From the NCBI GenBank assembly GCA_014904845.1, contig MU119339.1:62001-126000 (forward strand): a stretch of 64,000 nucleotides of DNA, written 5' to 3'. Position numbers and translations under genes: made by a program. Positions 1 through 9,770 of this stretch are shown piece by piece; position 1 is the stretch's first letter; each line of letters begins with the position of its first letter. The DNA comes from Acephala macrosclerotiorum (taxonomy: Eukaryota > Ascomycota > Leotiomycetes > Helotiales > Mollisiaceae). The notes beneath the pieces were generated by a model. It made no database searches, had not been told where the DNA came from, and was given only the letters and a program-made list of their open reading frames with translations.

Positions 1-196
1 GTACTTTTGAAAATAATATAGAATTATTTATTGATAGCTATTACGGAGCAACATTGTGCGTATTTAAGGACAGTTTCTCGCAGTATAGAGACGTCAAGAG
101 TGATTAATAGATTAACGCTATACGTTAGCCCGCTTGCCCCTCTCTTCCCATCTTGAGTTCATTCTAGAGCCTCATGAATTTTTGGCTCGACGAACG

Positions 197-1116
197 TCAG
201 CCGCAGTAGATTGCAACAGGTACAGAGAGACTCACAAATGAATACTTGATACCATTGTAGAAGGACCGCTGCAGAAGCTTCGCCTGATTCTCTTCATCTT
301 CCGTGAGCTTCGCCATCCTTTCTATCAAGTCAAGCTCGTAACTGCCGTGAGCACACTCCATGATTTTCAGCATGCAGACTTCGAAGAAGCGTGGGTAGAA
401 GCCTGTGCAAAGAGGCTAGTCAGCCTATTGATATACCCCAGGAGAAGATACAAATTGGATAAAACAAAATCTGAATTTCTCGTGAACCTACCAGCTGAAG
501 ACCAGTCGAGTATAGAGACCGACCCATCCGCCAGCCAGACAAGATTCCGAGGCGCAAGGTCCAAGTGACACAGTACCAATGGATATTTCACAAGACTTAG
601 CTTGGAATCGACGTCCGGTAATCTGAGATTCAACCATCTCTCCACTTGCTGCACATTCTTGAAGACAGGTTTCCCATTTTCCTCCCAGAGCAGCCCACGT
701 GATGCACCCCCTTCCAAAGGACCGGGGCGGTCGCCCTGTAGGGTCGAGAAATATTGAAGTATATGCGCAAGCCGCTCAACTTGCTCGTTACTCAGGGTTT
801 CATCTTCCCCCAGCACCTTCCCATGGATGTATTCCATCACGATATAACCCGAATCGGGCCAACCCTGCCCGTTGCTCAGAGTGAAATCGTGGTAAACCTG
901 CGGGACACGAACGATGTTTCGATCAAGGAGCTCAAAAGCTCTTCTTTGATTACAGGCCTCTTCAACCGTCACGTTCCAGCCAAACTTGACGACCACGTCG
1001 TCCGATAATCTGACTACATTTTTTGATGCGCCGACGAGTTGGCGATGCGGGTCTGCGCAGCGTTGGACGATTTCCAAGTCACTCAGGTCTTCGTGGCCAA
1101 GAGGTTTCGGTGTCAT
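197..1116 (-). CDS. APH-family (aminoglycoside phosphotransferase-like) kinase, two exons
   Basis: Predicted 276-residue protein, exons 1116-492 and 402-197, with an intron at 403-491. The first exon has the kinase-like fold markers of the APH/choline kinase superfamily: VVKFG near the N-terminus, YIVMEYIHGKVL in the hinge, the catalytic loop HLDLAPRNLV and the metal-binding ILDW. Read without splicing, the frame leaves the family pattern after SSAG. Removing the GT-AG intron joins it to FYPRFFE, the usual fungal APH continuation after the ILDW motif, which supports the intron. The last residues before the stop at 197-199 are less certain because another intron could lie there. Fungal members are numerous, mostly of unknown substrate and presumably cytosolic. 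No resistance role should be assumed. Confidence 0.75.
403..491 (-). other. Intron of the APH-like kinase gene
   Basis: GT at 491-490 and AG at 404-403 on the minus strand, 89 nt. Splicing restores a glycine codon and the conserved AGFYPRFFE segment. Reading through gives an unrelated tail and an early stop. Confidence 0.75.
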
Positions 1117-2041
1117 ATTGCGTCCGTTGGCGGGGCGCGCCCAATGTTACGAACGTTAAAGAATGAAGGAACGTTGACGATGTTTGAAGTCGTCGTTGTT
1201 CTTAGTAATCAATATTGAGAGCGAAGTCACCTGATCACACAGATGTGTCAAGCTGCACACATTACAGGCTTTCCTCAAGCATTCAATAGTGAGAACATAT
1301 AAAGGAGGGATGCCATGAACTCTTTGGGCTTCCAAAGTGGTGAGTGAACCAGAAAAGAGTTCGTGGCGATGGCAGCTGCCTGACTCTAGAAGACAGTGAA
1401 GCAATCGCTAATTTTATGGGCGCTAAGGTCACCAGGGCCAAATTACAGGCTTGCGATCCCTGAATCTCACAGGACTTCGTTGTACTGTCTCTGGGTCAAA
1501 GTATTTTTGGGTGGAATTGTGTTTCAATAATGTTTCACGGCTTGAAGGCTACCTGGCTGTATCTCTGCCTGCTCCTCAGCCTGAATTCTGGTAAGTCTGC
1601 CTGTTGGTCCCAATGTCAGCCCAAAGTTGATAGATATAGCGGTTTCAGAGCATGTACGGTCATAATACAATGATCTCGCGCCGATTTTTAGGCGGAGCCG
1701 GCCCATGCCCCCCCAAAGGCTTCGCCCGTAAGGCCCTGGCGCTAAGGGAGATCCTAAGCAGGCCGTAATCGATAGGGTATCATCAAAGGGTTAAGATGCA
1801 GCGCTATTATCGAGCGCTTGGATTTTGGCATTCTATAAGACAAGTCACGTCAATGTTAGTTTGGGTATCAGGTCCATATCATTTAACAGTATTTAATGTC
1901 CTTCATATTCTCTACAGAACTTAAATAAAGCTCTACTTTTCGTTATACCCAGCTCCTTCCACATTTCAAACACTATCATTCAGATTTCTACAATCATAGA
2001 CAGTCAGTCAACAGAAACCGGCACAAAGACCAACTACCAAA
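1117..2041. other. Intergenic, about 0.9 kb
   Basis: Only short ORFs without recognisable motifs. The AT-rich part at about 1800-2040 is presumably the promoter and 5' leader of the DUF7770-type gene. I saw no repeat or RNA gene. Confidence 0.5.
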
Positions 2042-2589
2042 ATGAGCGCTCCAGCCAACAACCCGGACAATTCGATTGTTACTCACGCCCGAGTCGTTGC
2101 GCACCTTTCGCAAGATTTCGGCGGTGGTCACAGCGAGAACCATTGGTCAGTATACTGTCTTCTCCAGGGCGGGGGCGCAGTTCGGATGAACATGGTCGCC
2201 CCGGAGTACGGTGTCCCAGAAGGGAGACTGGAACTGAGCAATTACGACTATCAACTCACGAATAGTGCTCTGCAACATTGGGATTATACAATGGCTGGGG
2301 GCTTGACATTCAAGAATGTCCGCGACTTAGTGCTCTCCTATGGTCGTGACCGATATCGATTTTCAGGGGGAGGGTCGGGTTGCAGATATTGGTGGTAAGT
2401 ACCAACACTTTAAAATTTTGCAACTGTGGTCTAATGCACTCAAATAGTTATACCATAATAAAGGATCTTGAGCAGCATAGATATATCCCCGAGGGAAGCT
2501 GTCAACATTTATGGCCGAGTTTGCAATATCTTTATTCAAGGAGTCGCGGCCCGAGCTCGATTGGTTGGGTTGAAGGGGGTTTCTATTGA
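2042..2589 (+). CDS. DUF7770-type small fungal protein, two exons
   Basis: Exons 2042-2394 and 2448-2589 encode 164 residues. The GTAAGT donor at 2395 and the TAG acceptor ending at 2447 join GSGCRYW to CYTIIKDLEQ, and the protein ends in EGGFY. From memory the architecture matches a fungal family annotated DUF7770: an early HWSVY strand, a GRDRYRFS segment, GSGCRYW followed by a helix, then an ALQYxYS-like segment. Function is unknown. His34-Trp35 and Cys114-x-x-Trp117 are spaced as in circularly permuted papain-like (NlpC/P60, LRAT, PPPDE) folds; that link is my inference. There is no signal peptide or membrane segment, so it is probably intracellular. Confidence 0.78.
2395..2447 (+). other. 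Intron of the DUF7770-type gene
   Basis: 53 nt, GTAAGT to AATAG. Removing it keeps frame and restores the conserved CRYW-helix segment. Confidence 0.75.
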
Positions 2590-3260
2590 CTCTTCAGCCT
2601 GTATGTATATATGCCAACAAGGAATGTCTAAGGGAAATTTTGGCAACAGTGTTCAAGCAAAATCCGATCTATTTACGTTGTTCCGAGAAAGTCCAGCAGT
2701 TCAACAGCAGGCAGTTAGTAGATGATTAGACCAAAAAGGTGGTGAATTTTATTCCCGGTGTTTCCTACAATACCCCGCACAGAGAGCCTTCAGAACCCGG
2801 CGTCAACGTTCCCGCACGCACTTCGTCATGATTGTTCCGCTCCAATGTCCTGCTTCGAGCATGGTATAGATGAAGATCACTCATTGTCACGCCTACGGTA
2901 ATGACCTATCATGTATAGGATTTGACATTCTGTCATTACCAACTGCCAGAACTAGCAATGACCGGACAATGCAGATCCCAATTGACAGCTTTCCTATTTC
3001 TCATTTCGCGACGACCTTCTTTCTGTCATTCTTTTCATTCTATCGCTACCCTGAAAGAAGTCCCTCGTGTTCCGTAACAAACGGAAAAATAACTTCAAAA
3101 TGCTCTAGTTCCTCAGTGCTTTGCGCAATGGTACGAGGAAAGGTTAGACTTCTTTTCTTTTCTCCTCAGCTCGGCACAGCCCCGTTCCCGTATTTACGGC
3201 TTGGCTGAGTTCGGACTGTTTGTCTCACACCCGAAGATCACCCGCCGAAGTATAATGTCA
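2590..3260. other. Intergenic, no convincing gene
   Basis: Short overlapping ORFs only, without family motifs. The segment runs up to the left copy of the long inverted repeat. Confidence 0.4.
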
Positions 3261-3408
3261 TTACTCAGGGCATGCTCAGGATGCTCAGGCTCGGCTCCGA
3301 TATGCTCACCCTTAGCTCAGGTTAAAGCAGTAGTTGCTCACGTTCGGAGACTAAACGGAACCAGCGAGGATAAGATTAAAGTCTAACTTTCGTGGTAATC
3401 TCAGACGA
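3261..3408 (+). repeat. Left arm of a long inverted repeat (with 4541-4729)
   Basis: About 150 nt rich in GCTCAGG-type hexamer/heptamer steps, then TTAAAGC, TGCTCACG, CGGAACCAGCG and TTTCGTGG blocks. The same ordered blocks recur on the opposite strand at 4541-4729. The two arms enclose about 1.1 kb containing a HET-domain fragment. I read this as a pair of terminal inverted repeats of a non-autonomous DNA transposon or pack-type element. I could not define exact ends or a target-site duplication. Confidence 0.7.
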
Positions 3409-3691
3409 TATTTTTTCCAACGCGGCTAGTCAGCGGCGGCGCTTTGTAGTCAATGGGGGTTAAGAAATGGAATAGCGATAGTTGAGAACGGCTTCATTTA
3501 ATATTTGGGATAAGGCCGGTGAAGGTGAAATTCGTGTACTTCAAAGTAAGGATACATAGGTCGAGATAAAGAATGGGCAAGGCGACGTGAAGGCGGAAGA
3601 TAGTTAATCCGATTAGCCCAAAACGAAACCCCTCAGAAAACAGAGGTCAAACCTCCAAGTTTCCGAGGTGTTTTGTTCGGTATCAATCGAC

Positions 3692-4033
3692 TTATGAGCA
3701 GATAGCATCGACCCACATAACTCGTTTCGAACTCTCTTTGCGAAGATATCGAAGTGCGAGTTCGCAGTTTTTTGTCACCCAGATTCGTGCACTGCCACAT
3801 CTGACTTGGCTGGATCTTCTGCAATCACCATCTTCCGTGGCCCAAGTATAGGACAAGCATTCGTAGGCATGTCCCTCTTGCGATCTTACTTCTGCAAGGG
3901 AGATTTGAAGGGGAGATGCGAAAGCTCCAGGGTATAAGGTCAGGAGCCTGATAGAGTCGGCATGTCGCAACGGGGCGTAAGTATAGCGGCTTCGGTTGTC
4001 GGCCCGGTATCGGTTCTTTTTAGATCTCGCCAT
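3692..4033 (-). pseudogene. Truncated heterokaryon-incompatibility (HET) domain gene
   Basis: The ORF from the ATG at 4033 encodes about 113 residues and holds the first half of a HET domain: YECLSYTWATEDGD, then VTKNCELALRYLR and RVMWVDAIC. In intact HET proteins WVDAIC is followed by I-(D/N)-Q and more than 300 further residues. Here a stop follows after one residue, and the neighbouring frames do not continue the family convincingly. It lies wholly inside the inverted-repeat pair. HET genes control allorecognition between hyphae, but this piece lacks most of the domain and is unlikely to act. Confidence 0.7.
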
Positions 4034-4540
4034 CTTCGCAAAGGGTGTGCGGGTCGTTTGTAGAGAAGAAGATCTAGCTGTTCGACTAATTAGAGCATAA
4101 AGCAAGCAAATTAGAAGAAAGGACAGACGCGAGAAAAACACGTTGATGAGGCTGAAGGGGCGGAGATCTCAGGTTGGGTAACGCCTTGCGTGGCCGGGCT
4201 GGGCCTGCGGGTTTTCGAGGTGTACAACACCGCGCCTAAGAATTGGATGGGACATCTGGAGCTCTGATTATTGAATTCCAGCTGTTTTCAGTTTCGTCAA
4301 GACAAAGACGAAGGGGGCTCTATAGGAGTATCTTGGTTTTCATGAAATCATTACTGAAGAGACGTCGTGGAACGAAAATGGGTTGACGTTGAAGTACAGT
4401 GAAGATCTCGCCTATATAGCCTTAACCTATGTAGGATGGCGCCCTGCGCTCTTCAGACTCACATTTATATTTATATATATCCTCCTTCCTCTCATCATGT
4501 TAATAAGTGAGAACTTTAAAATATCACGTTCTTTGATCTG

Positions 4541-4729
4541 CGGCTGATGATTGCCACGAAAGTCAGACATAACTTTTTTTTTCGCTGGTTCCGTTTTAGT
4601 ATTTGGACGTGAGCAGCTGCCGCTTTAACCTGAGCCGAGGGTGAGCATTCCTGAGCATGGGCTGAGCTCGGCCTGAGCTCGGCCTGAGCAACCTGAGCAC
4701 ACGGTAGAGTTAGCCTGAGCAAGTAACTA
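4541..4729 (-). repeat. Right arm of a long inverted repeat (with 3261-3408)
   Basis: Read on the minus strand it repeats the block order of the left arm: TTAC, several GCTCAGG copies, GGTTAAAGC, TGCTCACG, CGGAACCAGCG, TTTCGTGG. It has about 40 nt more of the GCTCAG-type copies, so copy number differs between arms. Confidence 0.7.
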
Positions 4730-5391
4730 AGAGGCTATTTTAGCTCCCAAAGGGCTTGTTCTAGCTCCCTTGATCCTCGGTTACACCTCCCTTGCCCCTT
4801 CTCTAACCATAGATCCTGTTTTGGCTCCCTTGCGACAGAGATCCCCTTAGAACTATTTTTAGATCCGTATTCGTCTGGCTGATCTCCTTGTCATACCTAG
4901 TCAAAATACACAACCGGCCATTGATCACGTATATCCCGGGCTGAATATATACTATTACTAACCTTGATCGAACCTATTTCGAACCCACGGGCGGGCTGGC
5001 CATATTTGATATAAACACCTCCCATGCCCTGCCTCAGAAATCTCTTTTCAACTGTCAAATATGCATACACGCGGTACTTGATTCACTCACCCTCACCACC
5101 TAACCCCTTCTTCATTATCTACCGTTTTCCACGGGCCTTCCTTGCACGCTTCAATAACCCTTGATATCCAACATCTCATTGAGGTTGAGCATTTCACAAA
5201 CCAAAAACTGTACAACAGTAGGAACATATCAAGAGCTGGTAACGGGAGAAAGAAAGTGCACTGTCCAATCATTTCATGTCACATGGGGATACTTAGCCGA
5301 GTGTGATCTTTTAATCGCACTAAATTGCTTCGCGAAATCATAAAAGAAACTTTCGCAGCTCTTGAGCACAATTCTGCGCATCCCTGCAATA
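4730..5391. other. Intergenic region upstream of the second APH-like gene
   Basis: Begins just outside the right inverted-repeat arm. It contains CTCCCTT-rich stretches and AT-rich DNA, with no supported gene. The last part is presumably the promoter of the gene at 5392. Confidence 0.4.
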
Positions 5392-6366
5392 ATGAGTACA
5401 ACGTCTACAAGCGACAATGCTAGTCGCAGCATCTCAGTTAAAATGCTCCCATCGGACTCATCGGTCGTGTTTAAAGAATCAACATACTTTTCTGAGAATG
5501 GACCAAATTCTTCTCTACCTTCACCTGCTACCGTCCGCGCCACTCAAAAAGCCCGCCACCTGTCAAGATCTATGACTGTTCGATTCGAAGATTTAAAACT
5601 TGTTGTCAAATACGGAAGAGAGATCACCATCGCGGAAGCCCTGTGTCTCTGGGCAATCCGCCGACTTCTGCCTGACCAAGTACCTGTTCCTGAAGTGTAT
5701 GGCTGGTGTGAAGATGGTGGAGAGTTTTTCATATATATGGAGCTTATCCAAGGCGAAACGCTTGAGAACAAATGGAAGTCGCTTTCGAAACCAGAGAGGA
5801 TAGACGTTTGTAGCCAGCTTCGAGTGATGTTATCGGAGCTGCGAAGCTTAAAACAAGATCCGGAGAATCAATTCCTAGGTGGAGTTTTCTTAAACTATCG
5901 ACATACCCATAAGCTAATTTTTCAAGGTCACGTCAACCGCCAACCTCTTCTTGATATCATGTTCACGGACGAGACGAAGCCCCTCGCTGGCCCTTTCTCT
6001 TCAGTCAAGGAATTCCACGATTGGCTCTCCTTCTTGACCAAACGGGGATTGGAAATGCATTGGCCGGATCCTTCTCTCATTCCGGATCCATTCCGTGACT
6101 CACTTCCCGATAATTCGCCTATCACTTTCACTCATGCTGATCTTCATCCAAGCAATATCTTAGTTACGTCCGATGCGCCCTATCGTGTTGTTGCCATTAT
6201 TGATTGGCATCAATCGGGTTGGTACCCGGATTACTGGGAATACTGTAAAGCCACTTATACGGCTGAGTATAATGGAGAGTGGAACACTCAATATATACCG
6301 CGATTTGTTGACATCCCTGAGTGTTATGACGCTTGGAGCTTCTATGCCCAATCTTTTGGATGCTAA
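5392..6366 (+). CDS. APH-family kinase-like protein
   Basis: Single-exon gene, 324 residues. Upstream in-frame codons include only a non-ATG start, so I take the ATG at 5392. Family markers in order: LKLVVKYG (ATP-binding lysine region), VPVPEVYGW, FFIYMELIQGETLE (hinge), FTHADLHPSNILV (catalytic loop Asp and Asn) and AIIDWHQSGWYPDYWEYCK (metal-binding Asp and the fungal WYP-E extension). It ends in SFGC, a usual end for this fungal subfamily, so it looks complete. The substrate is unknown. It is only distantly similar to the other APH-like gene at 197-1116. Confidence 0.85.
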   Translation: MSTTSTSDNASRSISVKMLPSDSSVVFKESTYFSENGPNSSLPSPATVRATQKARHLSRSMTVRFEDLKLVVKYGREITIAEALCLWAIRRLLPDQVPVPEVYGWCEDGGEFFIYMELIQGETLENKWKSLSKPERIDVCSQLRVMLSELRSLKQDPENQFLGGVFLNYRHTHKLIFQGHVNRQPLLDIMFTDETKPLAGPFSSVKEFHDWLSFLTKRGLEMHWPDPSLIPDPFRDSLPDNSPITFTHADLHPSNILVTSDAPYRVVAIIDWHQSGWYPDYWEYCKATYTAEYNGEWNTQYIPRFVDIPECYDAWSFYAQSFGC

Positions 6367-6726
6367 TAGCAAGAGGAATGCTCGCAGAGACAGTGGCTGC
6401 GCATTCTCCAAGGAAAGGGCAAGTGCGTATTGAGATGATAGTATAGAGAGATCTTCAAGGAGTGACTCGAAGATCACCCCTCTGAGAACCCTTCTGAGGC
6501 AGTAGTATCATTCTAATTCAACCTTGGCCGAAAGCCAAATACAAGAGACGTGGTTTGAAACGCCCACACAAGGACATGATACCCCTGGTAGCACTGGTTT
6601 CGTCTTTATTATTTCGAAAATGAAATTGAATTGAAATAAGTATGATAAATGCAACTTATCCTAAGTCATTCTACAAAACATTTTTCAGGCAGTTCCCAAA
6701 TGCAAATAGCATCAAATTTCGGGAAA

Positions 6727-7177
6727 TTAGGATTTTGGGGCAGCTTTGAGAATATTAGGAACCCCTTGATCCATCACCTGGTCCTTCACCAAAACGTCCA
6801 CAAAATCTGCAAGCCAGTTTTGACAATTTTCCCCCTACAAAACTGTTAGTTTAGAACTCATTTTTTCAACACATGTGGCTTACTGCAAATGGGTCCAACG
6901 GAGTTCCACTGACACCAGGAGTGGGAACACCCCCAGCTTTGGAGTCAAGCCAGGGCAACCAATCATCATGAATAGACCCCAACGATATCCGATGATACCT
7001 CCTTACGGTCTTCGAAATATTATAGCTTTTAATTTCGAGCTTGTAGCCATGGAAAGGACTACCTATGGCATGGATTATCTTTCCTTCGACAGCCCCATCG
7101 GATTCGGGGATCCACATGGACCAGTGCGCAGGGACTTTGTTCTGGGGGTAAACGACTAAAAAGATCTCGCGAGTCAT
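6727..7177 (-). CDS. Small fungal protein with HW...NCQxW signature, two exons
   Basis: Exons 7177-6884 and 6834-6727 encode 133 residues. The intron at 6835-6883 (GTAAGC to TTGTAG) joins GTPLDPFA to GENCQNWLADF and the protein ends in KAAPKS. Unspliced reading stops at once and loses the NCQNW helix, which is strongly protein-like. I know fungal proteins with an early AHWxxW strand and a late NCQxW helix but no established name. His18 and Cys102 could form a Cys-His pair as in permuted papain-like proteins; this is inference. There is no signal peptide. Confidence 0.68.
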
Positions 7178-8453
7178 GTTAAAGTAAGCTTGGGATACTA
7201 ACCGACCTGTTAGCCTGAGGTTCATCATCCCGTCCTGGAAGAGTTTTCAGACTTACAAGTTTACGGAAGGTCAGGTGGATATAGGTTAAACCTGGTGCTA
7301 GTTGAAAGAAAAGGGACTTTCTGGTCAAGCCGTTAGTTCAAAGGTCTCATTACCTTATTGTAGAAGGAGATATAAACTCACGGATATAGGGATCAAAAGG
7401 ATTGAACTGGAATGGATTGGAATTGGTGCTGGTGTTGGTGCTGGGGCTGGTTTAGAGAAAAGTGCTAAGTTTGATGAACAATCAAGAATTGACATATAAA
7501 ACTCCTCTGATTTTATATGTATGTGTCTGAGTCTGACGGGGCTCATGTTGGTCTGTTGACCTATTGGAGTTTCAAGTATTCTAGGTAGCCAAGACCACAT
7601 AAACGCCCGTACTGCGAATAACATGAACGTCCAACAATAAAAGAGCATATCAGTGAGAGCGATTGGTTCCGAAAATTACCAAGGGGCCATGGCCCATAGT
7701 GGCCAGTTCTACTGGCAAACGCGCGTTAGAGAGGCGGTATTTGAGCTGCTCCTTACCATCTTCAGCGCAACACGAGGTCTCTTGGCTAGGTATCTGCAGC
7801 CTCGAAATTCAATCACCAACACAACATTCAATCACCAACACAATATTTTCAACTGACGAATTGGAACAAGACCTTAGAGTCAGAATTAAATTAGTAGGTG
7901 ATAAACTTACGAAGGTATAGTGCCCTAAGAGAGTTATTGGTGGGAGCGGTCCCGTGGCTACATAAAAAAATCTTCGAAGGTCAGCTCCTCTGCAAGGCGC
8001 TTCTTCCTCTGACATCCAACACAACATCCTGCGCAGAAATTGTACAAAGAGGCGCTGGTCACGTCCGTGAAGTTGCCCCTTGCGGAGCGCGAAGGACTGG
8101 TCGGGAATAGGAATGGTACCTCTTCATCGTCCTTACAATCAGACTAGCAAACCTTTGTAGTGTAGCGCCCCAGCCATAATAGAGTTTCGATTTTCAAGAC
8201 GAACATAAAATGATTTGGGTTCTATTCTAACGAAACCATGGTGAGGAAGGAGTCTCAGAAGCTCGGCGAAACTTATCCCAAGCGGTTGAAAGAGCACACA
8301 TGCGAGCTTTCTTCTGGGATTGGCAGTTTAAATCTAACTAGAACGCTTCGAACTACGCTCTTGCTTGAGTGTTCAACAGGATGGTTCTTAGGGTTCTCGT
8401 TAATGCTGATCTCGTGGTCGATATAACCGTATTCTTTGATTCTGATTCGCAGC
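7178..8453. other. Intergenic with a short tandem duplication
   Basis: No supported gene in about 1.3 kb. A 17-18 nt unit (TTCAATCACCAACACAA) occurs twice in tandem at about 7807-7843, with a 19-nt period. Confidence 0.5.
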
Positions 8454-9770
8454 ATGAGACTTAGAGAAGCGTTAGAAAAGGTCGAGATTATCTCAACACG
8501 TGGAGTCCCAATGCTTACTTACAAGCCTACCCCACCACTCGAATTTAACCACTTCCCAGGGGAGGAAATTGAGACTAAGCACAAGGAGGCGACACGCCAG
8601 TTATATGACTTTGCTAAGACACCAGTTGAGCTGCTTATAAGACGATATAAGCTTGGGAGGAGCACAATTGAGAAAATTTTGCACGACGCGCTCGAGCGCG
8701 CACGTATTAGTCAAACCGGGAGACCCTCTCTTCTCACCGATCAACAAGTTGACGAGATAATCGGATACGCGTCCGAAACGTGGGAGCACTGAGTCCTTAA
8801 CTTCACCCTCCTTCACGCCGAATTACAGCTTGAATGCTCCATCAAAACACTCGAGCGCCGGCTTAAACAACGGGGGTATTTCCGGTGCGTGGCTTGCCAA
8901 AAGCCCTACCTTACAGCAGCCCATGTTCTCGCGCATTTACTTTGAGCTATTATACACATATTCTGGACGACAGAGTGGCTAAAGGCCCTTTGGCCTGATG
9001 AGGTCACGTTCTTAGTCGGGGGCAGGACGGTCAAGCAGAGAGTGACGAGAAACAAGGACGAGCGTTGTTAGGGTGGTCACGTGCACTGGCTTCCACCTAG
9101 CTCCTACCTTATTTACAGCTCTCTAGAGCTCTCAACTCTTTAGACAGACGCACCAATACACACAGACTTTCCAGACAAGACCTACTACGCTGAGACCGTG
9201 ATATATCTTGCGGTGAGGACTGTTATAAGCGTATGCGTCCAATGTGTATTCAGCACAAGTTTCATTGCAGGCATACAACACCAGTTAACGCGTGAGGTGC
9301 AATTGGATGTGGCTATAAGAGTCCTTTACTCTTTATTCACGGTTCTGGCAAGAAGGGAACCTTTTGCCAAAGCGAGTACCTAGCACAAGTGCTTGCTCCG
9401 CATATTAAGGGTATCGTGAACGCTTTAGCGGCCGTCACTCACCTCCTTCGCCCCTCTACCGAGCCTTTGTTTATGGAAGATGGTAATTCTTCCCACGACC
9501 ATAAGTCTATTCGTAACTGCTGTGCTCGCTGGCGTACGGAGCACGGTATTATATTAATGCCTCACCCGTCTACTAGCCCTGATATGAACCCTATTGAGAA
9601 GTGTTAGAGGAGGATCAGGCAGGCATTGCACAGACGGCGCCACCAGCCTACTACGGAGGCTGAGATGGAAGCGTATACCACAAGATTGGATAAATGAGCT
9701 AGTTTTAAAGCAGGGATACTGGGTGCATGTACTTATGGAGCGGAGTGGGTAGTCAACTCCTAATTAAATA
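8454..9770 (+). mobile_element. Degenerate Tc1/mariner-type transposon, transposase pseudogene
   Basis: Reading all three plus frames recovers a full-length Tc1/mariner-like (DDE_3 family) transposase in pieces. In order: an N-terminal helix-turn-helix region with GRPSLLTDQQVDEII; LERRLKQRGYFRC; WPDEVTF (first catalytic Asp); a segment around 9226-9300; LAPHIKGI; FMEDGNSSHDHKS (second Asp); and PHPSTSPDMNPIEKC (Asp and Glu of the last motif). The frame is broken by stops after ETWEH (about 8790), after LAHLL (about 8943) and directly after IEKC (about 9605), and by an insertion at 9071-9225. It cannot encode an active enzyme. I could not identify terminal inverted repeats. Confidence 0.85.
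9071..9225. mobile_element. 155-nt insertion inside the transposase, flanked by TGTTA
   Basis: The transposase frame stops at 9068-9070. The pentamer TGTTA at 9066-9070 recurs at 9221-9225. Omitting 9071-9225 rejoins ERC to YKRMRPMCIQH in frame, as expected for the family. So a small sequence inserted here, probably making a 5-bp duplication. Its two ends are not obviously inverted copies of each other. Confidence 0.55.

Noticed and set aside
367..568. Plus-strand ORF at 347-568 and other plus ORFs over the first kilobase
   Set aside because: They are shadows of the minus-strand APH-like kinase gene.
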